NCBI RefSeq assembly: GCF_004104355.1
Contig: NZ_RJLM01000004.1
Location: 409,536-473,535 of the forward strand
From: Photobacterium chitinilyticum
Lineage (GTDB): Bacteria; Pseudomonadota; Gammaproteobacteria; Enterobacterales; Vibrionaceae
DNA length: 64,000 nucleotides
Reading direction: 5' to 3'
A program made the position numbers and the translations under genes. The notes under the pieces were generated by a model, which ran no database searches, was not told the origin of the DNA, and worked only from the letters and a program-made list of their open reading frames with translations. Every line of letters begins with the position of its first letter. The stretch's first letter is position 1. Positions 44,270-53,290 of this stretch are shown here, in pieces.

Positions 44270-45400
44270 TTATTGGGTACTCGGTGAGGTGTGTACCCTA
44301 AGGCCCAAAAAAGAAGCAATCAGAGTACACTCTAGTCCAAATGGTAAGTAACCTGCGTAGCCAAGCAAAGGCATCTCAAAAAGGTGGAAACGATCGACGA
44401 AGGGAATATTGTATTTCCAGGGAGTCATACAACCATAGTTCCATAGCTCCCAAAAAAAGCCACATTGCAGCCCGGCCATTGCCGGAAGACAGAACGGACG
44501 CCAGTCACCGTTTTGTAGTACTGAGAAGATAGTTTTCTGACCGGTCAGAGCCTGTAATGATACCAAGACAATTAATGGTGATACCCAGACTAAGGGATAA
44601 GAAGAATCAGGCCATGCTCCCAGTGCAAACAGCGAGAGGGTAGAAGTGATTAGCGCCAGCAGTGCCAGCCTTCTTGGGTATGGAACCCTAAACGTCCAAT
44701 AGCCGGTGTAGGCATGATGTAACTGCTTGAAAGTTGCAATCCAGTAGACGGTACTTAGTACTGCAGGAAGCACCGTTGAAAAAGCCAGGCTAGCGGTTAG
44801 TACGCGGGCAAATGGTGTAATGGGAGGCCCTAAGTAATACCAGTTATGTACAAAGTGATTGAGGTATTCGAAAAACCACCAGAATGCAGAGCTGACGAGA
44901 AACAGCAGCAGAAACATTTTTGGCCGCTTTAGCATTAGGCAACTTCCGCTGCGTTTTATGCTCAAGGCGTTGATGACCAATATGTACCCAAGCCAGAGTG
45001 GCGTGAAGGTATATCGCTGTAATCCCTCCGGCGCATCATTGTTTGCCAAAGCAAGCACCCAGCTTACACCAAGTAGTGCTAACCCCAGCCAACCCCACCA
45101 GGGATAGGTGAAATGGGGTGTGGTCGTATTTTCAGGTAGCTTTGGCACACAATAAAACCGATATATAAAGGGTAAAGTGCATACTAATATTAATATGCTT
45201 AGGAAGAGGAATATCGGCCATGAAAAGGGAGGTTGTTCCACATAGAGTGTCGAGGGTAACAAGTTCAGGTACGGGGCCAGCGGCTTTCCAGCCCAATATG
45301 CTCCACCCAGAGGAGGCAGTACTAATAGTCCCCCGGCGAGTATTACTCTGGCAGGCCACCACCACTTGGAATTACCTATCGCTCTTAGCCCGAAAGCCAT
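44270..45400 (-). CDS. Polytopic membrane protein of unknown function
   Basis: This 376-residue protein has about ten hydrophobic segments and unusually many tryptophans and tyrosines (e.g. SAFWWFFEYLNHFVHNWYYLGPP near residue 170, CGFFWELWNYGCMTPWKYNIP near 315). The aromatic-rich loops with conserved-looking FWEYLN and FWELWN pairs suggest an internal repeat around two similar membrane helices. I recognise no transporter or enzyme signature. The start ATG 45400 gives a basic N-terminus. Confidence 0.75.
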   Translation of the reverse strand: MAFGLRAIGNSKWWWPARVILAGGLLVLPPLGGAYWAGKPLAPYLNLLPSTLYVEQPPFSWPIFLFLSILILVCTLPFIYRFYCVPKLPENTTTPHFTYPWWGWLGLALLGVSWVLALANNDAPEGLQRYTFTPLWLGYILVINALSIKRSGSCLMLKRPKMFLLLFLVSSAFWWFFEYLNHFVHNWYYLGPPITPFARVLTASLAFSTVLPAVLSTVYWIATFKQLHHAYTGYWTFRVPYPRRLALLALITSTLSLFALGAWPDSSYPLVWVSPLIVLVSLQALTGQKTIFSVLQNGDWRPFCLPAMAGLQCGFFWELWNYGCMTPWKYNIPFVDRFHLFEMPLLGYAGYLPFGLECTLIASFLGLRVHTSPSTQ

Positions 45401-45552
45401 TCTTGCCGCCCGATAAATTTCGATGATACAGCTATAATCAAGCTTAGACTTATTTGGCCCAATAATCGTCTTAGGTTGTAGATTTTACAAAGGATGTTGT
45501 TAACTTGCCTGCCTAATCGCTTTATTACTTAGGGATAATGTCATTGCAAGTT

Positions 45553-45582
45553 GAAAATAAAAAGGCCTCTATTCGGAGGCCT
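45553..45582 (-). terminator. Terminator of the first POT transporter
   Basis: AGGCCTC (45563-45569) and GAGGCCT (45576-45582) pair. On the minus strand the stem is followed by TTTTTATTTT, about 40 bp after the stop. Confidence 0.7.
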
Positions 45583-45621
45583 AGTTAGAACGATTGTCAC
45601 AACCAATTAGGTTTAGCCTGA

Positions 45622-47100
45622 TTAGCTCTCAGTTGGTGCCGTTTCCATTTCTTGTTGTGCGGCTTCGCTGCTCTTAAGCATGATGCGGATGATGCGAGAA
45701 GCCATCAGTGCAACAACTACCATGACAACGGCCAGAATTGTTAGCGTGCTAAAGTAGCCACCGTATACAGACTGAACAATTTCCTGGGTGATTTCCTGGC
45801 CTTTCTCAAGGGCAATCGACGTCGAGAATACGGCACCGACAATACCACTTAGCGCGATAGCGACAGAGAACAGACTGACAGAGAAATTCTCAATGTGCTT
45901 CGGTGCGACAGACAGGATGAAGGCAACTACCATACTGCCTACAATGACTTCAGCCAGAGCCAGGAAGAAGTGGATAGCCAGGAATACTTCTGGGCGAATA
46001 ACCACTTCAGGCCCAATGCTCATAACGGAAACGGTAAGAATGCCGAATGCAATGGCGGTTAGGATGAATGAAAAGCCTACTTTAGTTGCTGTAGAGAAGT
46101 TAATTTTTCGCTTCTCAAGAGAAGAGAAGGTCATCGCAATTAGTGGTCCGCCAACAATACACCACAGTGGGTTCATCGCCATTGATGCTTCTGGTGCAAT
46201 TGGAATGAGTCCAAATAGGTCACCACGCATTGTGTTGATGGTTACCATGGTCATGGATGTCATCATTTGGCCGTAGTAAACGAAGAAGGCGGTTGTTAGC
46301 ACTGTCATGATAAGAATAGTTCCCATCTTCAGTGCATCGGCCTTCTTGGCCTTAATCATCAACGAGATAAAGTAGCCGATTGCAGCTGCGCCGATGACAT
46401 AGACAATGTTCTTACCGATATCCATGTTCGAGAACATGAAAAATACCAGGCCAATCATACAAAGAGAGATACCGACAAAAGCAGCTCGGTTCTTCGCGCT
46501 TACAGGCTGTTGGTCAATTTCGGCACCGACGCTGACCAAAGGTTTGTGAGAAACCACCAGAATGACAAATGCGATGAATGCCATAGATGCTGACAGGGCA
46601 AAGCTGCCGTTAAAGCCAATGGCCAGAACAAACATCGGGAACAGGTATTGACCAAAGAAGGCACCGATATTGTTAACTGAGTAGTTAACTGGATAGCCAT
46701 TCTCGAAGTCTTCTTCTGTTGCAAAGGTACGTTTGTATAAGCTTGGGTAAGAAGGAGACATTAGGCCGCGGGAATAACTGGCTAGTGCAATACCCACAAG
46801 GCTCATAGGAACATTTGATGCAGAGGCACCCAGAACCAGCAGGGTATAACCCGTTGCAAAGCCACCGTAGCTGATTGTCAGCGAGCGATATGCTCCCAAG
46901 AACCTATCGGCGATAAATCCGCCGGCAATAGCAAATAAAGGCCCAATAGAAGAAAAGGCACCTACTACCATCATTGTATCAGCTTCACTATAACCGAGAT
47001 CTTCCAGGAAGAATCGGGTCAAAATTATCATCACGCCGTAAAATGATAGGCCAAACATCATTTGGCAAACCATCATTGACTTATTAAGTCTATTCCACAT
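45622..47100 (-). CDS. POT/MFS-family transporter, copy 1 of a tandem pair
   Basis: This 492-residue inner-membrane protein has about 12-14 spans. The segment GGFIADRFLGAYRSLTISYGG near residue 60 is the MFS loop-2-3 motif in the form seen in proton-dependent oligopeptide transporters (POT/PTR2). SLYKRTFATEEDFENGYPVNYSVNNIGAFFGQ near 125-155 matches the POT Fxx-YxxINxG region. The ExxER motif of helix 1 in POT peptide transporters is absent (FGLSFYGVMII instead), so the substrate may not be a peptide. I set the start at 47100 (MWNRLNKS) because copy 2 begins there; 25 further codons upstream are open but lie in the conserved leader. It is nearly identical to the next gene. Confidence 0.85.
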   Translation of the reverse strand: MWNRLNKSMMVCQMMFGLSFYGVMIILTRFFLEDLGYSEADTMMVVGAFSSIGPLFAIAGGFIADRFLGAYRSLTISYGGFATGYTLLVLGASASNVPMSLVGIALASYSRGLMSPSYPSLYKRTFATEEDFENGYPVNYSVNNIGAFFGQYLFPMFVLAIGFNGSFALSASMAFIAFVILVVSHKPLVSVGAEIDQQPVSAKNRAAFVGISLCMIGLVFFMFSNMDIGKNIVYVIGAAAIGYFISLMIKAKKADALKMGTILIMTVLTTAFFVYYGQMMTSMTMVTINTMRGDLFGLIPIAPEASMAMNPLWCIVGGPLIAMTFSSLEKRKINFSTATKVGFSFILTAIAFGILTVSVMSIGPEVVIRPEVFLAIHFFLALAEVIVGSMVVAFILSVAPKHIENFSVSLFSVAIALSGIVGAVFSTSIALEKGQEITQEIVQSVYGGYFSTLTILAVVMVVVALMASRIIRIMLKSSEAAQQEMETAPTES

Positions 47101-47680
47101 AACTAAATCTCTTTGTTTATGGATAATGAAAGGAATGTTTGTAAGAAATTGTAATTGCGGGAAGGATATTAACATTACTCATAATATCAAACATTGGTGT
47201 TATGTCTCAAAAGCTAATAGATATTCATTATTTATTCTAATGGATTTGCGCAGTATTTCTTATGATTGTTTTGTGTTAAGTTTTTTGAACTTGCTTAAGT
47301 GTCGACTTTTAGTTTGTTTAGGCGGGTGATAAGCATTAATTATGCCGTTATTTGTAAGTGGTCTGATGAGGTGGCAGTTTGCTTGATATTAGTTTGGCTT
47401 TCCTAAATGTGCGGGTGCTTTGGGTGGTTTATGCAAGGGAATAAGCGACTTTAAAAGCGACTATAAGTTTAACAACCTCTTATAGTGAGAATAATTGTTT
47501 GCTTATTTAAATAAGTATTTAGTGCTTGTTAGTTTACGTCATCAATTATTTATTAGTCGTATAAATATATTAAATCAGTATTGGTGTTACCCATGTTGTT
47601 ATTACAGCCCCCAAAGGCTTCCATGTGGAAGCCTTTGGGGGTAATTGACTAATATTATATTTGAAACTTAGTTTGTGAGC
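47101..47680. promoter_or_regulatory. Spacer between the two POT genes with a duplicated upstream block
   Basis: From 47101 to about 47440 this spacer is recognisably similar, at matching offsets, to the region upstream of copy 2 (49160 to about 49490). Shared blocks include TTGTAATTGCGG, GATATTAACATTACT and AACATTGG(T/C)GTTATGTC. A 15-bp perfect hairpin lies at 47608-47641. It therefore holds the promoter and leader of copy 1. Confidence 0.6.
47608..47641. terminator. Strong GC-rich hairpin after POT copy 2
   Basis: CCCCCAAAGGCTTCC (47608-47622) is repeated as its exact complement at 47627-47641 with a 4-base loop. It lies 40 bp past the stop of copy 2. No T-run follows on the minus strand, so it may stop the polymerase poorly and instead protect the mRNA 3' end. 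Confidence 0.55.
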
Positions 47681-49159
47681 TTAGCTTTCAGCCTGTACCG
47701 GTGCTAACTCTTCGCTTGCCGCTTCGCTGCTCTTAAGCATGATGCGGATGATGCGAGATGCCATAAGCGCAACCACTACCATAACAGCTGCCAGAATGGT
47801 TAACGTGCTGAAGTAGCCACCGTATACAGACTGGATAATTTCCTGAGTGATTTCCTGCCCTTTTTCAAGGGCTATCGACGTCGAGAATACGGCACCGACA
47901 ATACCACTTAGCGCGATAGCGACAGAGAACAGGCTAACAGAGAAGTTCTCAATGTGCTTCGGTGCGACAGACAGGATAAAGGCAACAACCATACTACCTA
48001 CGATAACTTCAGCCAGTGCCTGGAATAAGTGGACAGCCAGGAAGATTTCTGGGCGGATCACAGCATCAGGGCCAACGCCCATTACGGCAGCGGTCAAGAT
48101 ACCGAATGCAATGGCTGTCAGGATGAACGCAAAGCCAACTTTTGTTGCTGTTGAAAAGTTGATGTTGCGTTTCTCAAGTGAAGAGAAAGTCATTGCGATT
48201 AGCGGGCCGCCAACGATACACCATAGAGGGTTCATCGCCATTGATGCCTCTGGTGCAAATGGAATGAATCCGAACAGGTCACCACGCATTGTGTTGATGG
48301 TTACCATGGTCATGGAGGTCATTATCTGGCCGTAGTAGACGAAGAAGGCGGTTGTTAGCACTGTCATGATAAGGATGGTGCCCATCTTTAGTGCATCAGC
48401 TTTCTCTGCTTTGAGCATCAAAGAGACGAAGTAGCCGATTGCCGCCGCGCCGATGACATAAACAATGTTCTTACCGATATCCATGTTGGAGAACATGAAG
48501 AATACCAAGCCTATCATACATAGAGAGATACCGATAAAGGCTGCCCAGTTTTTAGGGCTGACTGGCTGCCGGTCAATCTCGGCACCGACACTGACCAAAG
48601 GTTTGTGAGAAACAACCAGAGTGGCAAATGCAATGAAGGCTATAATCGCTGATAGCATAAAGCTGCCGTTGAAGCCGATAGCCAGTACAACCATTGGGAA
48701 CAGGTATTGACCCAGGAAGGAGCCAATGTTGTTTACCGAATAGTTTACCGGATAGCAATTTTCAAAATCTTCTTCGGTTGCAAAGGTACGTTTATATAAG
48801 CTTGGGTAGGAAGGAGACATTAGGCCACGGGCATAGCTGGCCAGTGCAATACCGACAAGACTCATTTGAACGTTTGATGCTGAGGCACCCAGTACCAGTA
48901 AGGTATAACCCGTTGCAAAACCGCCGAAACTGATAGTCAGAGAGCGGTATGCTCCTAGGAATTTATCAGCGATAAATCCGCCGGCAATAGCAAATAAAGG
49001 CCCAATAGAAGAAAAGGCACCGACGACCATCATGGTATTAGCTTCACTATACCCGAGATCATCCAGGAAGAATCGGGTCAAAATTACCATCACGCCGTAA
49101 AATGATAGGCCGAACATCATTTGGCAAACCATCATTGACTTATTAAGTCTATTCCACAT
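47681..49159 (-). CDS. POT/MFS-family transporter, copy 2 of a tandem pair
   Basis: This 492-residue protein is the same length as its neighbour and identical at most positions. Differences concentrate in GNIGSFLGQYLFPMVVL versus the copy 1 version, in the 190-240 loop, around HLFQALAEV, and in the extreme C-terminus (SEELAPVQAES). The motif GGFIADKFLGAYRSL is kept, and ExxER is again missing. The ATG at 49159 starts MWNRLNKSMMVCQMMFG. Both genes share orientation and upstream sequence, so the pair arose by a tandem duplication of about 2.06 kb that included the regulatory region. Confidence 0.85.
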   Translation of the reverse strand: MWNRLNKSMMVCQMMFGLSFYGVMVILTRFFLDDLGYSEANTMMVVGAFSSIGPLFAIAGGFIADKFLGAYRSLTISFGGFATGYTLLVLGASASNVQMSLVGIALASYARGLMSPSYPSLYKRTFATEEDFENCYPVNYSVNNIGSFLGQYLFPMVVLAIGFNGSFMLSAIIAFIAFATLVVSHKPLVSVGAEIDRQPVSPKNWAAFIGISLCMIGLVFFMFSNMDIGKNIVYVIGAAAIGYFVSLMLKAEKADALKMGTILIMTVLTTAFFVYYGQIMTSMTMVTINTMRGDLFGFIPFAPEASMAMNPLWCIVGGPLIAMTFSSLEKRNINFSTATKVGFAFILTAIAFGILTAAVMGVGPDAVIRPEIFLAVHLFQALAEVIVGSMVVAFILSVAPKHIENFSVSLFSVAIALSGIVGAVFSTSIALEKGQEITQEIIQSVYGGYFSTLTILAAVMVVVALMASRIIRIMLKSSEAASEELAPVQAES

Positions 49160-49938
49160 AACAACATCTCTTTATTAATGGGTAATGAATGCGAATCTTT
49201 GTAAGAAACTGTAATTGCGGGGGGATATTAACATTACTGCTAATTTCGAACATTGGCGTTATGTCGCAAAAATTAAGATCTATTCATTATTTATTCTAAT
49301 TAATGCATAAAGAATATCTTATAGTTCATTTCTTATTAAATGTTGTATTTGTCTAAAGTGTGGGTTTTTAACCTGCTTTCGATGGATATTGTTAATTATT
49401 GCACTGTTAGATTCAGGTGGTCTGACAGGGTGATAGATTTGTTAGTATTAGTTTAGATATCCCTATGTGTGGGTTGGTTTATGAACAACATATAGAAGAG
49501 TGCTAGAATAATTACGATTTTTATATTCGCTGGTGTTTTGGGGATATAGTGTTAATGAGAGTGAAGTGTGCTGTGATTTTCTAATTAAATAATCATGCTT
49601 GATAACAATACTGTTCGAATAGTTATTAATTGATTTTGATTGATTGTTGATTTGGTTATTTAAAATTGTAATTTAAATAATTTTTGCCATACTAGAAAGT
49701 GTGTGGTTTTTTCGGTAAATGGTATTTTAAATGAAGTTGTGGAGTGCAGAAATACTATAGGGATGAATTATGAATTATGAATTATGAATTTGTCATAGTT
49801 GTTAATATTTAGGATGTTAGGGTTAAATAGTATATCTTAAGTTAGATAGAAGAAAGCCTGTTTATATAGTTAGTCGACTCATTAACCAAGCTTGTTGTTT
49901 ATTTTGGTTAACTTGAATGATAGAGTTTAGGTGATAAT
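49160..49938. promoter_or_regulatory. AT-rich divergent spacer between POT copy 2 and the chemoreceptor
   Basis: The first 330 bp or so repeat the upstream region of copy 1. The rest is very AT-rich with no ORF that I support. Four exact tandem copies of ATGAATT lie at 49763-49790. The spacer must hold the chemoreceptor promoter, which I could not place. Confidence 0.5.
49763..49790. repeat. Heptamer ATGAATT tandem repeat, four copies
   Basis: ATGAATT occurs four times without interruption, about 150 bp upstream of the chemoreceptor start. It is a short simple-sequence repeat in an AT-rich promoter region and could vary in copy number by slippage. Confidence 0.85.
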
Positions 49939-51897
49939 ATGAATATATCAAATATTTCTATACGAAATAAGCTAATGCTTGGTAACTGTATAACGATATT
50001 CATTCTCGTTGTACTTTTTTATGTCGTTTGGAGCTCAATTAAAACTATGGGCTCGACATCTATAATGGTAGAGCACACATATAAAGTTATTGATAATTCT
50101 ACTGGCCTAGTTAACTCGATGGTTGATCAGGAAACAGGATTAAGAGGCTTTGCAATTGCGGGGCAAGATGATTATTTAGAACCTTATATTGCAGGTAAAG
50201 ATACGTTTCAGCAACACTTGAAGATAGTTAAATCACTTACAAGCGACAACCCTGCCCAGCAGAAGCGGTTTGATGATGTTGCAAAAGATGCGACCGACTG
50301 GCAAAACTATGCCGAAAGTATTATTACCTTGAGAAAAAATATCCGCGATGGAGAGCGATCCAACCGTGAGCTCAATGCACTGATTTCATCCGGTATCGGA
50401 AAGCAGAAAATGGATGGGTTACGTAAAGAGATTGCCTCTGGTGACTTCGGCTATGTAGGAGATGATGTTCTTACGGCCATGATTAATATGGAAACTGGGT
50501 TACGCGGATTTATGCTTAATAAGGAAGAGGTTTTTTTAGAACCTTATAATGCTGGCCTGCAGAATCTAGCAAAGCTGTTACCTTCAATACAGGGAACTGA
50601 GTTAGATAGAAGTGTGAATGAATGGGTTAATAGTTATGGTGAGAAGGCCATCGGTCTTGTTCGTAAGGCAAGCAAATTCAAGACGGTTGATGATCTCTAT
50701 CTGGAATTAGCCCAAAAACGTGGAAAAACCTATATGGATGGCTTGCGTGAAAAAGTTGCTACCATCGTAGGTATTGAAAAAGACTTGATGCAACAGCGAG
50801 AAGTCGCGTCTGAAAATGCCTCATCTTTGGCCATTATGGTGATTATGGTTGGCGGATTGACTGCTGTTATTGCTTCTTTTGGGATTGGTATAGTGATTTC
50901 TAACAGTATTACAAAGCCAATTAGGCAGGCTGTTGATGCGGCTAAACAGTTGGCCCATGGAGATTTGACTATTCAACTTCAACAGGGTGAGAGCAATGAA
51001 GTAGGCACCTTGTTAACCGCGTTACAGACCACCGCAGATAGTCTGAAAGGGATTATAGGTAACATGGCTAATGCCAGTGAGCGCCTAGGTAGTGCTTCTG
51101 ACCACTTGACCTCAATAACATTAAATACAAGCCAGGGAGCCCAGGAGCAGCAGCATATGACCGATCAGGTGGCTGTTGCTATGAACCAGATGTCAATTTC
51201 GGTACAAGAAGTTGCTCAAAATGCTGTTCAGGCTGCTCAATTTGCCAATGAGGCTCATAGTGAGGCGCAAATGGGTATTCAGGTTGTTCAGGGCACAATT
51301 GAAAGTATTAGCAATCTCGAAGGTGAGATCAATCATACTTCAACAAGACTGGGTGGATTGGCCCAAGAGGCCGATAATATTGGTGGTATCCTCGATGTGA
51401 TTAGGGGCATTGCTGACCAGACAAACCTACTGGCTTTAAATGCAGCCATTGAGGCAGCTCGTGCTGGAGAGCAAGGGCGTGGGTTCGCGGTTGTTGCCGA
51501 TGAGGTGCGTGGCCTGGCCAAACGAACTCAAGATTCTACTACTGAGATTCAGGAACTGATTGAGTGTTTGCAGCAGGGAACTCACGAAGTAGTTGCAAGT
51601 ATGGAAAAGAGTAGCGGCTTTGTGAAAAGTAGTGTGGTAGAAGCCGGTAAGTCAGGTGATGCTTTCAATGCTATTTCTGAGGTTATTTCCAAAATCAATG
51701 ATATGAACACCCAGAGCGCTAATGCTTCTGAAGAGCAAAGTGTAACGACTGAACAAATCAACCAAAATGTAGTCAGTGTTAACAAGATATCTCAGCAGAG
51801 CGCTGTTGATGCTGAGAATACGGTTGAATCTAGTAAGGATCTTGCCAATCTGTCGGTAACATTGCAGGGGATCGTGGGACAATTCAAGGTTCAATAG
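49939..51897 (+). CDS. Methyl-accepting chemotaxis protein with a duplicated CHASE3-like sensor
   Basis: This 652-residue chemoreceptor has an N-terminal membrane span (about 14-34) and a periplasmic region of about 260 residues. A second span follows at about 300-325 ([24 protein letters not shown]), then a HAMP domain (326-380) and the cytoplasmic signalling domain. The hairpin tip reads [41 protein letters not shown] near 495-535. The sensor contains two CHASE3-like units: [23 protein letters not shown] at 61-83 and [23 protein letters not shown] at 181-203, exactly 120 residues apart. There is no C-terminal NWETF-type pentapeptide. The ligand is unknown. Confidence 0.93.
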   Translation: MNISNISIRNKLMLGNCITIFILVVLFYVVWSSIKTMGSTSIMVEHTYKVIDNSTGLVNSMVDQETGLRGFAIAGQDDYLEPYIAGKDTFQQHLKIVKSLTSDNPAQQKRFDDVAKDATDWQNYAESIITLRKNIRDGERSNRELNALISSGIGKQKMDGLRKEIASGDFGYVGDDVLTAMINMETGLRGFMLNKEEVFLEPYNAGLQNLAKLLPSIQGTELDRSVNEWVNSYGEKAIGLVRKASKFKTVDDLYLELAQKRGKTYMDGLREKVATIVGIEKDLMQQREVASENASSLAIMVIMVGGLTAVIASFGIGIVISNSITKPIRQAVDAAKQLAHGDLTIQLQQGESNEVGTLLTALQTTADSLKGIIGNMANASERLGSASDHLTSITLNTSQGAQEQQHMTDQVAVAMNQMSISVQEVAQNAVQAAQFANEAHSEAQMGIQVVQGTIESISNLEGEINHTSTRLGGLAQEADNIGGILDVIRGIADQTNLLALNAAIEAARAGEQGRGFAVVADEVRGLAKRTQDSTTEIQELIECLQQGTHEVVASMEKSSGFVKSSVVEAGKSGDAFNAISEVISKINDMNTQSANASEEQSVTTEQINQNVVSVNKISQQSAVDAENTVESSKDLANLSVTLQGIVGQFKVQ

Positions 51898-51959
51898 AGT
51901 GGAATGTAGTTTATTCAGTTCAGCTCATTATTTGCTGATGTCGGTTTTGATAACTATAA

Positions 51960-51984
51960 CCGGGGGAGTCCTCCCCCGGATTGT
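51960..51984 (+). terminator. Terminator of the chemoreceptor gene
   Basis: CCGGGGGA (51960-51967) and TCCCCCGG (51972-51979) form a stem with a 4-base loop, followed by ATTGTTTT. It lies about 60 bp after the stop. Confidence 0.75.
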
Positions 51985-52006
51985 TTTGGTCGAATGAATA
52001 TTAACT

Positions 52007-52477
52007 TTAACCCATCTGAGACTGTAAGTAGTTTTGCAAACCTATTTTTTTTATCAGCCCCAGTTGCTTTTCAAGCCAATAAGCATGATCCTCTTCGGTG
52101 TCTGCCAGCATGACTTCGAGAATTTCACGAGACTGGTAATCTTGTTCCTCTTCACATACCTTGATTGCTGCTTTGAGAGCCTTATCGACCGAATATTCTA
52201 ACTGAAGATCATTTGCGAGCATTTCAGGAACATCCTTACCGATTTGCAGATCTTCTCGCTTGGTTATATCCGGTGTGCCTTCGAGAAACAAAATTCGTTC
52301 GATTAGACTAGATGCATGACCTTTCTCATCGTCGAACTCGTGATCAATTCGCTCATATAATTTCTCCAGTCCCCAGTCCTGATACATGCGAGAATGGATA
52401 AAATATTGGTCCATTGCGGTGAGCTCACCAGCCAATAATGAATTAAGCGTACCGATAATCTTGGTATTACCTTTCAT
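52007..52477 (-). CDS. bfr: Bacterioferritin subunit with ferroxidase site but no haem methionine
   Basis: This 156-residue four-helix bundle matches E. coli Bfr. Ferroxidase ligands by alignment are E18 ([11 protein letters not shown]), E51 and H54 (DDEKGHASS), E94 (DLQLE), E127 and H130 (TEEDHAYW); all are present. Position 52, the haem-ligating methionine, is a lysine. It should oxidise and store iron but not bind inter-subunit haem by itself. ATG 52477 has AGGTGA five bases upstream; a GTG nine bases earlier is less likely. It follows the second bfr gene by 16 bp, so the two subunits are co-expressed. Confidence 0.93.
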   Translation of the reverse strand: MKGNTKIIGTLNSLLAGELTAMDQYFIHSRMYQDWGLEKLYERIDHEFDDEKGHASSLIERILFLEGTPDITKREDLQIGKDVPEMLANDLQLEYSVDKALKAAIKVCEEEQDYQSREILEVMLADTEEDHAYWLEKQLGLIKKIGLQNYLQSQMG

Positions 52478-52493
52478 ATGCGTCACCTATTCC

Positions 52494-52958
52494 CTACATT
52501 TGAGATTGCAGATAATTTTCAATGCCAATGTTTCGTATCAGTTCCTGCTGGGTTTCAATCCAATCGACATATTCTTCTTCATAGGCCAGGATATCTTCTA
52601 GCAACTCGCGGCTGACAAAATCAGCTTCGGTTTCACAGAATGCAATTGCTTCCCGCAGCAGCGTAAGCTGCTCCATCTCAAGTACCAAATCACATTGGAG
52701 CATTTCTTCGGCTTCTTCTCCGATACGTAGTTTCTCTAAATGTTGTAGGTTGGGTAAACCTTCAAGAAATAGAATACGCTCGATCAGATCATCAGCTTGC
52801 TTCATATCTTTGATTGATTTTTTGTATTCTTTTTCATTTAGTTCATCAAATCCCCAGTTTTTGAACATTCTCGCATGCAGAAAATACTGGTTAATTGATG
52901 TTAGTTCTATGGTAAGTACCTGGTTCAAGTAGCTGAGTACTTGGGTCTTGCCTTGCAT
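52494..52958 (-). CDS. bfr: Bacterioferritin subunit with haem methionine but degenerate ferroxidase site
   Basis: This 154-residue Bfr homologue keeps M52 (IKDMKQADD), the axial haem ligand. Three ferroxidase ligands are changed by alignment: E51 to D, H54 to Q, and H130 to Y (EEEYVDW). E18, E94 and E127 remain. The product complements the downstream subunit, which has the opposite set of changes, as in the two-subunit bacterioferritins known from Neisseria and Pseudomonas. It is the first gene of the pair; an inverted repeat with a Fur-like core lies about 135 bp upstream. Confidence 0.93.
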   Translation of the reverse strand: MQGKTQVLSYLNQVLTIELTSINQYFLHARMFKNWGFDELNEKEYKKSIKDMKQADDLIERILFLEGLPNLQHLEKLRIGEEAEEMLQCDLVLEMEQLTLLREAIAFCETEADFVSRELLEDILAYEEEYVDWIETQQELIRNIGIENYLQSQM

Positions 52959-53092
52959 AATACTTCCTCCATAAGTGGCACATATAAATATTGTTTTTGC
53001 CAGATTTAATCATAGGCGTTGGTTTTTATTTAGGGGAGGTTGATTGCGGAAATGGCATTTATTTAGAATAAGTCGGCTGAATAGGGGGAATT

Positions 53093-53131
53093 ACGCAATA
53101 ATCGTAATTGTTATCATTACGATTATTGCGT
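53093..53131. promoter_or_regulatory. 16-bp perfect inverted repeat with a Fur-like core upstream of bfr
   Basis: ACGCAATAATCGTAAT (53093-53108) and its exact complement (53116-53131) flank TGTTATC. On the minus strand the centre reads CGTAATGATAACAATTACG, matching the 19-bp Fur consensus at 13 positions. Iron control of bacterioferritin genes is common, so a Fur site is plausible; a terminator-like hairpin is the alternative. Confidence 0.45.
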
Positions 53132-53163
53132 GATTAAAGCAAAGTAGGGGCTCAGGAATAAGA

Positions 53164-53202
53164 CAATTAAAGTGCCTGTTTATGAAACAGGCTCTTTAAT
53201 TG
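53164..53202 (-). terminator. Hairpin downstream of xdhC
   Basis: CAATTAAAGTGCCTGTTT (53164-53181) pairs with AAACAGGCTCTTTAATTG (53185-53202) with one mismatch, about 90 bp after the xdhC stop. The tail is only moderately T-rich. Confidence 0.55.
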
Positions 53203-53290
53203 GTGGCTGGCAGCGACGTAGTCACTTAGGTTAAATGGCTATTTTCTTGTCAGCTGCTGTTTCGTAGCCATTGTGTTATTTCTTTATCGC

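Larger units (their letters stand above)
52959..53290. promoter_or_regulatory. Spacer between xdhC and the bfr pair
   Basis: It holds the bfr promoter region, with a 16-bp perfect inverted repeat at 53093-53131. Next to xdhC lies a long hairpin at 53164-53202 (18-bp stem, one T-T mismatch) that probably ends the xdhC transcript. No small bacterioferritin-associated ferredoxin gene is present. Confidence 0.5.

Noticed and set aside
45622-47175. Longer N-terminus (25 extra residues) for POT copy 1
   Set aside because: The extension lies in the conserved non-coding leader shared with copy 2, which starts at MWNRLNKS.
47126-47329. 67-codon frame in the leader of POT copy 1
   Set aside because: The matching upstream region of copy 2 is similar in bases but does not keep this frame open, so it is not a conserved gene.
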